From Aquimarina latercula DSM 2041 (GTDB lineage Bacteria; Bacteroidota; Bacteroidia; Flavobacteriales; Flavobacteriaceae), in the NCBI RefSeq assembly GCF_000430645.1, contig NZ_AUMK01000013.1, positions 62,001-126,000 on the forward strand: a stretch of 64,000 bases of DNA, given 5' to 3'. Under the pieces are notes generated by a model, which saw nothing but the letters and a program-made list of their open reading frames with translations, was not told where the DNA came from and did not search any database. Shown here in pieces: positions 18,045-28,060 of this stretch. The position numbers were made by a program, and so were the translations under genes. Position 1 is the stretch's first letter. Every line of letters begins with the position of its first letter.

Positions 18045-19361
18045 ATGAAACAGGTGAAATACCGAAATTCAGCCTCAAAACTCCTACTCTTAGGAACTGT
18101 TTTTTTGTTCTCTTTATTGAATCCAGTTTTTGCTCAGGAAGAAGCTGTGTTAACTGAAGCCGCTGCTGTGGAATCTACTGCTGGTGGTGATGTTGCAAAG
18201 GGAGAAGCGTTATTTAAATCGCTATGTGCTGCTTGTCACAAGCGTTATAAGAAAATGACAGGTCCAGCATTGTTTGGAGTTACCGAGAGAAGAGATACAG
18301 AATGGTTGTATTCTTGGATTAAGAATAGTGCGGCAATGATTGCTTCTGGAGATGCAGATGCAGTTGCGATTTTTGAAGAGTACAAGAAGACTCCGATGAA
18401 TGCCTTTCCTCAATTAACAAATACGGATATTGATAATATTTTGGCATATGTTATGGTGCCAAAAGCTGATCCGCCACCACCGCCACCTGGTGAAGTTACA
18501 AGTCAATCTAGTGGTTCCGGAGTGTCTTCTAATTTAATTTTAGCAGCTTTAGCGTTAGTGTTTCTAATGTTGGTAGTGGTGTTGTTTTTAGTTAATAAAA
18601 CACTTAGAAATTTTGCAGAAGCAAATGGTGTACAATTACCTGAAGCAGAAGCTAGAACTCCAATATGGAAAGCATTTGTGCAAAATCAATTTTTAGTATT
18701 GGTTTCTGCAATATTTGTATTGCTTGCTAGTGGATACTTTGTTTATGGTTATTTTATGCAAGTTGGAGTTGATCAGGGATATATGCCAATTCAACCAATA
18801 CATTATTCTCATAAAATACATGCAGGAGACAATAAGATAGAGTGTAAGTACTGTCATTCTTCTGCTAGAGTTTCTAAACATTCAGGAATTCCATCGCTTA
18901 ATGTTTGTATGAACTGTCACAAATCAATTAGTGAGGTTGCTGAAGGTACCGCAACAGCTGATTACTCGAAGGAGTTTTATGACGGTGAAATTAAGAAGTT
19001 ATATAAGGCTGTTGGTTGGGATGAGAGTTCTCAGTCTTATACTGGCGAAACTGAGCCTGTAAAATGGGTGCGTATCCATAATTTACCAGACTTTGCATAC
19101 TTTAATCACTCTCAGCATGTAAGTGTAGCGGGTATAGAGTGTCAGAAATGTCACGGACCTGTAGAAGAAATGGAAATTATGTATCAACATGCTCCATTGA
19201 CAATGGGATGGTGTATCAACTGTCACAGAGAGACTAATGTGAAAATGGAAGGCAATGAGTATTATGATAAGATACACAAAGAGTTGTCTAAGAAGTATGG
19301 AGTGGATAAGTTAACAGCTGCTCAGATGGGTGGTCTGGAATGTGGTAAGTGCCACTATTAA
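18045..19361 (+). CDS. actA: Alternative complex III subunit ActA, multihaem cytochrome c
   Basis: A 438-residue protein. A signal peptide ending PVFAQ is followed by a single-haem cytochrome c domain (CAACH, about residue 61). A Pro-rich linker and two hydrophobic segments (about 165-185 and 210-232) come next, and then a cytochrome-c3-like domain with five CxxCH sites: CKYCH, CMNCH, CQKCH, CINCH and CGKCH. ActA passes electrons from the quinol oxidase core of alternative complex III (ACIII) to a downstream cytochrome or oxidase. ActA is usually described as pentahaem, so the N-terminal haem domain is an extra module. It is first in an operon of eight genes. Confidence 0.9.
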   Translation: MKQVKYRNSASKLLLLGTVFLFSLLNPVFAQEEAVLTEAAAVESTAGGDVAKGEALFKSLCAACHKRYKKMTGPALFGVTERRDTEWLYSWIKNSAAMIASGDADAVAIFEEYKKTPMNAFPQLTNTDIDNILAYVMVPKADPPPPPPGEVTSQSSGSGVSSNLILAALALVFLMLVVVLFLVNKTLRNFAEANGVQLPEAEARTPIWKAFVQNQFLVLVSAIFVLLASGYFVYGYFMQVGVDQGYMPIQPIHYSHKIHAGDNKIECKYCHSSARVSKHSGIPSLNVCMNCHKSISEVAEGTATADYSKEFYDGEIKKLYKAVGWDESSQSYTGETEPVKWVRIHNLPDFAYFNHSQHVSVAGIECQKCHGPVEEMEIMYQHAPLTMGWCINCHRETNVKMEGNEYYDKIHKELSKKYGVDKLTAAQMGGLECGKCHY

Positions 19362-19421
19362 TAAAATGATTTATTCGTCGTTTAAGCGAAAAAATAAGTA
19401 AGAAGCTAATATCAATTATAT

Positions 19422-22400
19422 ATGTCATCAAACAAGAAATACTGGAAAAGTGTTGAAGAGCTAAACGAAAATAGCTCTATTGTTGAGACGCTACAACAAA
19501 ATGAGTTCGTTCAGGAGATTCCTGCGGATGAGTTTTTAGGAGATAAGTCATCTCTGGAAAGTTCTTCGACTTCACGTCGTGACTTTCTTAAATATGTAGG
19601 TTTTAGTACAGCGGCTGCATCTTTAGCAGCTTGTGAAGGACCAGTAATTAAATCAATACCATATGTAGTGCAGCCAGAAAGAATAGTTCCTGGTGTTGCA
19701 AATTATTATGCGACTACTATTGCAGATGGTTATGATTTTGCAAGTGTTTTAATAAAAACAAGAGAAGGTCGTCCAATCAAGGTAGAGAATAATAATCTGG
19801 CTACTTCTAATGGAGAGGCAAATGCTAGAGTTCATGCTTCAGTATTATCATTGTATGATAGTACCCGTTTGCAAGGTCCTAAAAAAGGAGATGAAGATAT
19901 TAGTTGGGATGTCCTTGATAAAGAGGTTGGATCCAAGCTTAATAGTTTAGGGGGAAAACAAATTGTATTGTTAACTCAGACATTTGCTAGTCCTTCTACA
20001 TCTAAATTGATATCAGAGTTTAAAGCAAAATATGCTAATGTTTCTCAAGTTGTATATGATGCTATATCGTATAGTGAAGCATTAGACGCTTACGAAATGA
20101 TGTATGGAGAAAGAGCATTAGCCGATTATGATTTCTCTAAAGTAAATACTATTGTAAGTATAGCTGCCGATTTCTTAGGAGATTGGCAAGGAGGAGGATA
20201 TGACAGTGGATATGCACAAGGACGTGTTCCTGAAAATGGAAAAATGTCAAAACATATCCATTTTGAAGCAAATATGTCATTATCTGGAGCAAATGCAGAT
20301 AAACGAGTAAAGGCAACACCTACTCAGCAAAAACAGGTGTTAGCAGCTTTATATAAATATGTTACTGGTGCCGGATCCAAAGGAGCATTGGATGCTGGTT
20401 TGGATGCCGAAGTTGTTAAAGCGGCTAAACATATACAGAAAGCAGGGAGCAATGCAGTTGTAGTTTCTGGTGTTCAAGATGTGGATGCTCAATTGTTAGT
20501 TTTAGCTATTAATAAGCATATTAGTAGTAAAGCATTTAATGAAACTACACCAAGAAAAATTCGTCAAGGTAATGCTAAGGCGGTAGCTCAGTTGGTGAAG
20601 GATATGAATGCAGGACTTGTTGGTGCACTTTTAATAGCAGGTGTTAATCCAGCATATTCTCTTCCGAATGCAAATGAGTTTAAAGAAGGTCTTAAAAAAG
20701 TAGACGTTTCTGTTGCATTTAGTATGCATAATGATGCCACAGCATCTGAGTGTACTTATGTTGCGACTACGCCTCATTATTTAGAGTCTTGGGGAGATGT
20801 AGAATTAAAGAAAGGTAGCTACAGTTTAATGCAGCCTACTATTCGTCCTTTATTCGATACTAGACAATTTCAAGAAACACTATTGAAGTGGACAGGTAAT
20901 ACTGCTGCTTATAACGATTATATTAAGGATGCTTGGACAGGTGTACTAGGAGGTGCTTCTTGGAATCAGGCATTACACGATGGAGTATTGGTGAAACCAG
21001 TACTAGCTAAGGAATCTTTGGAAACAGCAATAGCTACTCCAGAGGGTGATGCAGAAGTTGTAGATGCGGTGCCTGCTGGACCTAATGTTGGTGCAGCTGC
21101 TAGGAGATTATCTACTGCAAAATCAAATGGATTAGAACTTACATTATATACGAAGACTGCTTTAGGTGATGGGCAACAGGCTAATAACCCTTGGTTACAA
21201 GAAATGCCCGATCCTATAACCAGAGCTTCTTGGGATAATTATCTAACAGTTTCAAGAGCAGATGCAGAGGCTAATGGCTTGATGAATGAAAATGTCGCGA
21301 ATGGAGCTTTAAATGGTAGTTATGCAACTGTTACCGTGAATGGAGTCAATGTGACTGCACCGGTAATCATTCAGCCAGGGCAAGCACAAGGAACTATTGG
21401 TTTAGCTCTAGGGTACGGTAAGATAGTTGGTGTAAAAGAAGAAATGCAAGTAGGTGTTAATGCATTTGCATTATACCAGAATCAAAATGCGGTACAATCT
21501 GTTTCTGTTTCAGCGGCTGAGGGTACACATGAATTTGCTTGTGTACAGTTACATAATACATTGATGGGTCGTGGAGATATTATTAAAGAAACGACTCTTG
21601 AGATATTTAATACGGGCAATCCAAAAGATTGGAACAAGATGCCTCAGGTAAGTAAAGATCATATTGAGTTTGATGTTACTTCGCCAGAAGTTGATCTTTG
21701 GGATGAGTTTGATCGTTCTGTTGGGCATCATTTTAATCTTTCTATAGATTTAAATGCTTGTACAGGATGTGGAGCTTGTGTTATTGCTTGTCATGCTGAG
21801 AATAATGTTCCTGTAGTTGGGAAGTCTGAGATTAGAAGATCGCGTGATATGCATTGGTTGCGTATTGATCGTTATTATTCTTCAGAAGAAAGTTTTGAAG
21901 GTGATAATAATAAGAAAGATGCTATTTCTGGTTTAGGTAGTTCTTTATCTGAATTTGGTGAAATGGAAGTTCCTTCTGATAGTCCAGAAGTTGCATTTCA
22001 GCCAGTAATGTGTCAGCATTGTAATCACGCACCTTGTGAAACTGTTTGTCCAGTAGCGGCAACATCACACGGAAGACAAGGTCAGAATCATATGGCTTAT
22101 AACCGTTGCGTAGGAACAAGATATTGCGCAAATAACTGTCCTTATAAAGTACGTAGATTTAACTGGTTCTTGTATAATGAAAACGATGAATTTGATTATC
22201 ATATGAACAATGATCTAGGTCGTATGGTATTAAATCCAGATGTAACTGTTCGTTCAAGAGGGGTTATGGAAAAATGTTCTATGTGTATCCAAATGACTCA
22301 AAAAACAATTTTGGATGCTAAAAGAGAGGGAAGAGCAATTAAGGATGGAGAATTCCAAACTGCTTGTTCGGCTGCTTGTTCTTCTGGAGCAATGACATTT

Positions 22401-22535
22401 GGTGATATAAATGATAAGGATAGTAAAGTCGCTAAATTAACAGAGGATAATCGTATGTATCATTTACTTGAACACGTAGGTACTAAACCAAATGTTATGT
22501 ATCAAACGAAAGTAAGAAATACTACGGAAGCCTAA
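19422..22535 (+). CDS. actB: Alternative complex III iron-sulfur subunit ActB
   Basis: This 1037-residue protein fuses a molybdopterin-oxidoreductase-like domain (about residues 60-750) to a ferredoxin domain. Residues about 50-72 hold a twin-arginine-type leader (SRRDFLKYVGFSTAAASLAAC), unusually far from the N-terminus. Four cysteine clusters lie at about 778-1000: CTGCGACVIAC, CQHCNHAPCETVC, CVGTRYCANNC and CSMCIQ with a later CSAAC. They fit three 4Fe-4S and one 3Fe-4S centres. In ACIII the Mo-enzyme domain carries no molybdenum. The subunit sits on the periplasmic face between the NrfD-like membrane subunits and ActA. Confidence 0.93.
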   Translation: MSSNKKYWKSVEELNENSSIVETLQQNEFVQEIPADEFLGDKSSLESSSTSRRDFLKYVGFSTAAASLAACEGPVIKSIPYVVQPERIVPGVANYYATTIADGYDFASVLIKTREGRPIKVENNNLATSNGEANARVHASVLSLYDSTRLQGPKKGDEDISWDVLDKEVGSKLNSLGGKQIVLLTQTFASPSTSKLISEFKAKYANVSQVVYDAISYSEALDAYEMMYGERALADYDFSKVNTIVSIAADFLGDWQGGGYDSGYAQGRVPENGKMSKHIHFEANMSLSGANADKRVKATPTQQKQVLAALYKYVTGAGSKGALDAGLDAEVVKAAKHIQKAGSNAVVVSGVQDVDAQLLVLAINKHISSKAFNETTPRKIRQGNAKAVAQLVKDMNAGLVGALLIAGVNPAYSLPNANEFKEGLKKVDVSVAFSMHNDATASECTYVATTPHYLESWGDVELKKGSYSLMQPTIRPLFDTRQFQETLLKWTGNTAAYNDYIKDAWTGVLGGASWNQALHDGVLVKPVLAKESLETAIATPEGDAEVVDAVPAGPNVGAAARRLSTAKSNGLELTLYTKTALGDGQQANNPWLQEMPDPITRASWDNYLTVSRADAEANGLMNENVANGALNGSYATVTVNGVNVTAPVIIQPGQAQGTIGLALGYGKIVGVKEEMQVGVNAFALYQNQNAVQSVSVSAAEGTHEFACVQLHNTLMGRGDIIKETTLEIFNTGNPKDWNKMPQVSKDHIEFDVTSPEVDLWDEFDRSVGHHFNLSIDLNACTGCGACVIACHAENNVPVVGKSEIRRSRDMHWLRIDRYYSSEESFEGDNNKKDAISGLGSSLSEFGEMEVPSDSPEVAFQPVMCQHCNHAPCETVCPVAATSHGRQGQNHMAYNRCVGTRYCANNCPYKVRRFNWFLYNENDEFDYHMNNDLGRMVLNPDVTVRSRGVMEKCSMCIQMTQKTILDAKREGRAIKDGEFQTACSAACSSGAMTFGDINDKDSKVAKLTEDNRMYHLLEHVGTKPNVMYQTKVRNTTEA

Positions 22536-22572
22536 TTAACTAAATAAAGAATCAATTCAATTATAAAGGATT

Positions 22573-24318
22573 ATGTCTCATTACGAAGCACCTATAAGAA
22601 AACCTTTAGTAACTGGCGATAAAACCTACCACGATGTAACTGTGGATGTGGCTGCACCGGTTGAAGGAAAAGCAAATAAATCTTGGTGGATTGTCTTTTC
22701 TATCGCGCTTATTGCTTTCCTTTGGGGAATAGGTTGTATAATTTATACAATTTCCACAGGTATTGGTACCTGGGGACTTAATAAAACAGTAGGATGGGCG
22801 TGGGATATTACCAACTTCGTATGGTGGGTAGGTATCGGTCACGCAGGAACATTAATTTCTGCTGTATTATTGTTATTCCGTCAGAAATGGAGAATGGCGA
22901 TTAACAGATCTGCAGAAGCGATGACCATATTTTCGGTTATTCAGGCAGGTTTATTTCCAATAATTCACATGGGACGTCCATGGTTGGCATATTGGGTATT
23001 ACCTATTCCGAATCAATTCGGATCTTTATGGGTAAACTTTAATTCTCCATTACTTTGGGATGTATTTGCGATCTCTACATATCTTTCAGTTTCTTTAGTT
23101 TTCTGGTGGACTGGATTACTGCCTGATTTTGCGATGATAAGAGACCGTGCTATTACACCATTTAATAAGAGAATATATGGTATACTTTCTTTTGGATGGA
23201 GTGGTAGAGCAAAAGATTGGCAGCGTTTTGAGGAAGTTTCCTTAGTACTTGCAGGTTTAGCAACACCATTAGTACTTTCTGTACATACAATTGTATCTTT
23301 TGACTTTGCAACATCTGTTATTCCTGGATGGCATACAACTATATTCCCTCCTTATTTTGTGGCAGGTGCAATTTTCTCTGGATTTGCAATGGTAAACACA
23401 TTACTTATTATAATGAGAAAGGTGTCGAACCTAGAAAATTATATTACAATACAACATATAGAATTAATGAACATTGTAATAATGATTACGGGTTCAATAG
23501 TTGGAGTTGCGTATATAACCGAACTGTTTGTTGCTTGGTATTCTGGAGTAGAGTATGAGCAGTATGCTTTCTTAAATAGAGCAACTGGTCCTTACTGGTG
23601 GGCTTATTGGGCGATGATGTCTTGTAATGTATTCTCTCCTCAGTTTATGTGGTTTCCAAAATTGAGAAGAAGTATAATGTTCTCATTCATTATATCTATC
23701 GTAGTAAATATAGGAATGTGGTTTGAGCGTTTTGTGATTATTGTTACTTCGCTTCATAGAGATTATTTACCATCATCTTGGACAATGTTCTCTCCTACAT
23801 TTGTAGATATTGGAATATTTATAGGTACGATCGGATTCTTCTTTGTATTATTTTTATTGTATGCACGTACATTCCCAGTAATTGCACAAGCAGAAGTAAA
23901 AACAATATTGAAATCTTCTGGAGAGAAATATAAAAAGCTAAGAGAGGCTGGTATTGATCATAGAGATGAGTTGCCTAAAGTAGCTGCTAAGATTACATCT
24001 GAGGAAAAGATAGTTGAAGAGGTGTCTGAAGAAGTTAAGAATCTAGAGGATACTAGTCAAGATGATATCAATAACTTATTAGGTAACTTAGGAACTTTTG
24101 ATTCGGCTACACAGACAGCTGATGATCTTAAGAAAGTGAACGGTATTGGTCCAGTAATGGAGAAAAAATTGAATGAAATTGGAATCTATACTTTCGATCA
24201 GGTAAGTAAGATGACCGAAACAGAGTACAATTTATTAGATAGTATTACAGGGTCTTTCCCAGGACGAGCACAACGTGACGATTGGGCTGGGCAAGCTGAA
24301 AAATTAAAAAACAACTAG
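22573..24318 (+). CDS. actC: Alternative complex III membrane subunit ActC (NrfD/PsrC-like) with a C-terminal helix-hairpin-helix domain
   Basis: Residues about 35-440 of 581 form the NrfD-type integral membrane domain with about ten helices (GIGHAGTLISAVLLL and IIHMGRPWLAYW are recognisable). It carries the quinol site and possible proton path of ACIII. After a charged linker (about 450-515), the tail from DDLKKVNGIGPVMEKKLNEI to the end is a helix-hairpin-helix-like domain (VNGIGPVMEKKL), not a part of the minimal NrfD family. It lies 37 bases after actB and 4 bases before actD. Confidence 0.92.
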   Translation: MSHYEAPIRKPLVTGDKTYHDVTVDVAAPVEGKANKSWWIVFSIALIAFLWGIGCIIYTISTGIGTWGLNKTVGWAWDITNFVWWVGIGHAGTLISAVLLLFRQKWRMAINRSAEAMTIFSVIQAGLFPIIHMGRPWLAYWVLPIPNQFGSLWVNFNSPLLWDVFAISTYLSVSLVFWWTGLLPDFAMIRDRAITPFNKRIYGILSFGWSGRAKDWQRFEEVSLVLAGLATPLVLSVHTIVSFDFATSVIPGWHTTIFPPYFVAGAIFSGFAMVNTLLIIMRKVSNLENYITIQHIELMNIVIMITGSIVGVAYITELFVAWYSGVEYEQYAFLNRATGPYWWAYWAMMSCNVFSPQFMWFPKLRRSIMFSFIISIVVNIGMWFERFVIIVTSLHRDYLPSSWTMFSPTFVDIGIFIGTIGFFFVLFLLYARTFPVIAQAEVKTILKSSGEKYKKLREAGIDHRDELPKVAAKITSEEKIVEEVSEEVKNLEDTSQDDINNLLGNLGTFDSATQTADDLKKVNGIGPVMEKKLNEIGIYTFDQVSKMTETEYNLLDSITGSFPGRAQRDDWAGQAEKLKNN

Positions 24319-24322
24319 AAGT

Positions 24323-24862
24323 ATGGCATCTAAAGTTATACATGCATTATATACGGATGATGATGTCCTAATGGACGCTGTGAAGCAGGTTCGAGGAGAA
24401 CATTATCATATTGAAGAGGTTTACACACCTTTTCCTGTTCACGGTCTTGATAAAGCAATGGGATTGGCTCCTACTAGACTTGCAATAACATCCTTTATGT
24501 ATGGGTGTGTTGGACTCACAGTAGCGATTACTATGATGAATTTCATTATGATAGAGGATTGGCCACAAAATATTGGTGGTAAGCCAAGTTTTAGCTACAT
24601 CGAAAACATGCCTGCATTTGTTCCAATCATGTTCGAACTTACTGTGTTTTTTGCAGCGCATTTAATGGTTATAACTTTTTATATGAGAAGTAAACTATGG
24701 CCATTTAAAGAAGCAGAAAATCCGGATGTAAGAACTACAGATGATCATTTCTTAATGGAAATAGATGCAAGTCATCAAGATGTAGATGCGATGACAAGTT
24801 TCTTAAGCAATACGGGAGCTGTAGAGATTAAAGTAATAGATAAGCAAGAAGATAACCATTAG
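24323..24862 (+). CDS. actD: Alternative complex III subunit ActD (DUF3341)
   Basis: A 179-residue protein of the DUF3341 family. A cytoplasmic ferredoxin-like N-terminal part begins HALYTDDDVLMDAVKQV and includes YTPFPVHGLDKAMGL. Two membrane helices follow (about 58-80 and 100-122), then a short acidic C-terminal part. ActD is a structural membrane subunit without cofactors. It is tightly packed in the operon: 4 bases after actC and 5 before actE. Confidence 0.92.
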   Translation: MASKVIHALYTDDDVLMDAVKQVRGEHYHIEEVYTPFPVHGLDKAMGLAPTRLAITSFMYGCVGLTVAITMMNFIMIEDWPQNIGGKPSFSYIENMPAFVPIMFELTVFFAAHLMVITFYMRSKLWPFKEAENPDVRTTDDHFLMEIDASHQDVDAMTSFLSNTGAVEIKVIDKQEDNH

Positions 24863-24867
24863 TAATA

Positions 24868-25515
24868 ATGAAGAATAGTTTAAATATAATAGTAGTTGCA
24901 ATAATGATGATTACAATTGTTTCTTGTAAAAAAGATTCAAAACCTAATTATCAATATATGCCTAATATGTATGAGCCTGTAGGTTATGAAACTTATGGCC
25001 AGTATGGAGTTTTTCCAGGAGGTCAAGAAGCTATGTTACCTGCGGAGGGTTCTGTTCCAAGAGGTTGGATGCCTTATGATTATAAGAATGCACCAGAGGG
25101 ATATCAGTTAGCTAAAGATTCTTTAAGAAACCCTATTCGATATACTAAGGAGAATGAGGAGAGTGGAAAAGCATTGTATGATATTTACTGTGCGATTTGC
25201 CACGGAGAAAAAGGAGATGGAAAAGGAACCTTGGTAAAAAGGGAAAAAATTCTTGGTGTTCCTAGTTACGACGATATTGGTAGAGCAATTACTGAAGGGA
25301 GTATCTATCACGTAATGTATTATGGTATTAATTCTATGGGATCATATGCTTCTCAGACAAATGAGAACGAACGTTGGCAGATTGTACAATATGTACAAAA
25401 GTTAAAGGCTGATCTTGAAGGGAAACCTGCTCGTATTGATACAGAAGTGGTTTCTGCAAAAGTAGAAGAGACTGCTCACAACACAACAGAAGAGAACCAC
25501 GATAACGCACATTAG
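24868..25515 (+). CDS. actE: Alternative complex III monohaem cytochrome c subunit ActE, lipoprotein
   Basis: A 215-residue protein with a lipobox at ITIVSC (about residue 20), so it is anchored by lipid outside the inner membrane. A single CAICHG haem site lies at about residue 109, followed by a possible Met ligand in the NSMGSYASQ region. The family's PxMYEPVGYE region is also present. The C-terminus is His/Glu-rich. ActE is the monohaem cytochrome of ACIII. Confidence 0.9.
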   Translation: MKNSLNIIVVAIMMITIVSCKKDSKPNYQYMPNMYEPVGYETYGQYGVFPGGQEAMLPAEGSVPRGWMPYDYKNAPEGYQLAKDSLRNPIRYTKENEESGKALYDIYCAICHGEKGDGKGTLVKREKILGVPSYDDIGRAITEGSIYHVMYYGINSMGSYASQTNENERWQIVQYVQKLKADLEGKPARIDTEVVSAKVEETAHNTTEENHDNAH

Positions 25516-25555
25516 TGCATTTGTTAAAAGTTAAGAATAACGATATTATATAAAT

Positions 25556-26902
25556 ATGTATACGCTATCAAGTAAATTAAGATTATTTTCTATCATTCTT
25601 GTAGTTATTGGTGCAATAGGGCTAACTTATGGTTTCCTTTCTGCTCCTAATACTATCGAAGAGGTAAAAGAAATGATGGCAGCACACGATGCTCACGGAG
25701 GTGGACATGGTGATACGCAGGCAACAACTGATTCACACGCATCTGAAGGTCATGGAACCGAAACCCATGGTAAAGAAGATGCGCATGGAGGAGATTCACA
25801 TTATGAACATACGTTACATCAATTGCAAAATAAGCCATGGGCAGCATTATATGTAGCTGCTTTTTTCTTCTTTATGATTGCGTTAGGTGTGTTAGCATTT
25901 TATGCAATTCAATTTGCTGCGCAAGCAGGTTGGTCTCCGGTACTTTTTAGAGTTATGGAAGCGATCACAGCATATTTGGTGCCTGGAGGTATAATATTAT
26001 TTGTAATACTGGCCTTATCAGGGTTTCATGTAAATCATTTATTTGTTTGGGCCGATCCTGAGGTAGTTGCTCATGATAAATTAATTCAAGGTAAATCTGG
26101 GTGGTTAAATGGAACTGGTTTTATAATTAGAGCGGCTATTTTCTTAGGAGGATGGATGTTGTATCGTCATTTTGCGGTAAAATACTCTAGAAAACAAGAT
26201 GAAGATGCTACTGGAAACAAGTGGTATAAAAAGAGTTTTAAAATCTCAGCAGGATTCTTGGTGTTCTTTATTTATACAGAATCTATGGCTTCTTGGGATT
26301 GGATTATGAGTTTTGATCCACATTGGTTTAGTACTTTGTTTGGATGGTATGTTTTTGCAAGTTTATTTGTTTCAGGAATAACTACGATTGCATTAATAAC
26401 TATTTACCTTAAGTCTAAAGGATATATGGAATTTGTGAATAATAGTCATATTCATGATTTAGCGAAATTTATGTTCGGTGTTAGTATATTCTGGACATAT
26501 CTTTGGTTCTCTCAGTTTATGTTGATTTGGTATTCTAACATTCCTGAAGAGGTAACATATTTTATAACTCGTATTGAGGATTATAAATTACCATTCTTTG
26601 GTATGTTAGTTATGAACTTTATATTCCCTTTATTAGTTCTTATGAACAGTGATTATAAACGTATTAACTGGTTTGTAGTGATGGCAGGTATTATTATTTT
26701 ATGTGGACATTATGTTGATATATTTAATATGGTAATGCCGGCTACAGTAGGTGAATCTTGGTTTATTGGTGTTACGGAAATTAGTGCGGTATTGTTGTTT
26801 TTAGGATTATTCTTATACATAGTATTCAAAGCACTTACTAAAGCACCATTATTAGCTAAAGGGAATCCTTATATTGAAGAAAGTAAACACTTTCATTATT
26901 AA
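25556..26902 (+). CDS. actF: Alternative complex III membrane subunit ActF
   Basis: A 448-residue NrfD-like integral membrane protein with about ten helices, paralogous to ActC in fold. WDWIMSFDPHWFSTLFGWYVFAS and the HYVDIFNMVMPA region are characteristic of ActF. Between the first helix and the rest lies a His/Gly/Asp-rich loop (about residues 42-85, many HG and DAH repeats) of a metal-binding character. The gene is followed 33 bases later by oxidase subunit II, which supports direct ACIII-oxidase coupling. Confidence 0.9.
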   Translation: MYTLSSKLRLFSIILVVIGAIGLTYGFLSAPNTIEEVKEMMAAHDAHGGGHGDTQATTDSHASEGHGTETHGKEDAHGGDSHYEHTLHQLQNKPWAALYVAAFFFFMIALGVLAFYAIQFAAQAGWSPVLFRVMEAITAYLVPGGIILFVILALSGFHVNHLFVWADPEVVAHDKLIQGKSGWLNGTGFIIRAAIFLGGWMLYRHFAVKYSRKQDEDATGNKWYKKSFKISAGFLVFFIYTESMASWDWIMSFDPHWFSTLFGWYVFASLFVSGITTIALITIYLKSKGYMEFVNNSHIHDLAKFMFGVSIFWTYLWFSQFMLIWYSNIPEEVTYFITRIEDYKLPFFGMLVMNFIFPLLVLMNSDYKRINWFVVMAGIIILCGHYVDIFNMVMPATVGESWFIGVTEISAVLLFLGLFLYIVFKALTKAPLLAKGNPYIEESKHFHY

Positions 26903-26935
26903 AAATTAGATCGTAAAAAAGAAGATAGATAAAAA

Positions 26936-28012
26936 ATGACTGTATTCTTAACCATAGTAGTTATAGCACTTATAGGAATCTCCTTATGGCAGATGTCTAA
27001 AATATTGAAGTTATCTCAAGTTAAAGGAGCTGATAACTCTCAAGTAGCTAACGACAAGGATAATAACTTACAAGGTAAGTTAATGCTTGCTTTTGTTGTA
27101 TTCATATATATCCTAACCATATTTTGCTTTGTTCAATATAATAGTTTTTTCCTTCCAGAATCGGCTTCTGAGCACGGGATTGAATACGATAGGTTAATGT
27201 TAATATCTATGGTGTTGATTATGTTTGTTCAGATCATCACTCAAGGATTGTTACATTTCTTTTCATATAAGTATAGAGGAAATAAAAATAACAAAGCATT
27301 ATTCTTTGCTGATAATGATAAGTTAGAGTTTATTTGGACTATTATTCCTGTGATTGTTTTAGCGGGATTGATTATATATGGATTGTTTACTTGGACTGAT
27401 ATTATGAATATCGATGAGGAAGAAGGTGATCCGTTAATTATAGAATTATATGCATATCAATTTGATTGGAGAGCAAGATATTCTGGAGAAGATAATGTTT
27501 TAGGAAAGGCTAATGTTCGTTTTATAGAAGGTGTTAATACTTTAGGGTTAGATGCATCTGATTCTTATGGGATGGATGATAAAATAGTAAATGAACTACA
27601 CCTTCCTGTTAATAGAAAAGTGATCTTTAAAATGCGTTCTCAGGATGTATTACATTCTGCTTATATGCCGTTTTTTAGAGCACAGATGAATGTAGTTCCT
27701 GGTATGATTACAGAGTTTGCATATACACCGATATTAACTTCTGATGAAATGCGTAATAGTGAGTTTATGGTAGAAAAAGTAGCCACTATTAATAAGATTA
27801 GAAGAGAAAAGAGCAAACAATTGGTTGCAGCAGGAGATGAAGCTTTAGAAAATTACGAATTTGATTACTACTTATTATGTAACAAGATTTGTGGTGCTTC
27901 TCATTACAATATGCAAATGAAGATTGTAGTGGAATCAGAAGAAGATTATAATGCTTGGTTAAAAACACAACAGACATTTAAAGAGCAATTATCTGCTCAA
28001 GCAAGCAACTAA
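26936..28012 (+). CDS. coxB: Cytochrome c oxidase subunit II
   Basis: A 358-residue protein with three hydrophobic segments (about 2-20, 50-72 and 92-150, the last containing FIWTIIPVIVLAGLI) and a periplasmic cupredoxin domain. The CuA site is complete: an early His in VLHSAYMPFFRAQM, then CNKICGASHYNM with both Cys, His and Met. The N-terminal extra helix and the charged insertion before the CuA loop lengthen it compared with mitochondrial subunit II. It takes electrons from cytochrome c or directly from ACIII. Confidence 0.95.
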   Translation: MTVFLTIVVIALIGISLWQMSKILKLSQVKGADNSQVANDKDNNLQGKLMLAFVVFIYILTIFCFVQYNSFFLPESASEHGIEYDRLMLISMVLIMFVQIITQGLLHFFSYKYRGNKNNKALFFADNDKLEFIWTIIPVIVLAGLIIYGLFTWTDIMNIDEEEGDPLIIELYAYQFDWRARYSGEDNVLGKANVRFIEGVNTLGLDASDSYGMDDKIVNELHLPVNRKVIFKMRSQDVLHSAYMPFFRAQMNVVPGMITEFAYTPILTSDEMRNSEFMVEKVATINKIRREKSKQLVAAGDEALENYEFDYYLLCNKICGASHYNMQMKIVVESEEDYNAWLKTQQTFKEQLSAQASN

Positions 28013-28060
28013 GAAAGAGAAAAAGAGAAATTATTATATTTTTATTAAAAGAATAACTGT

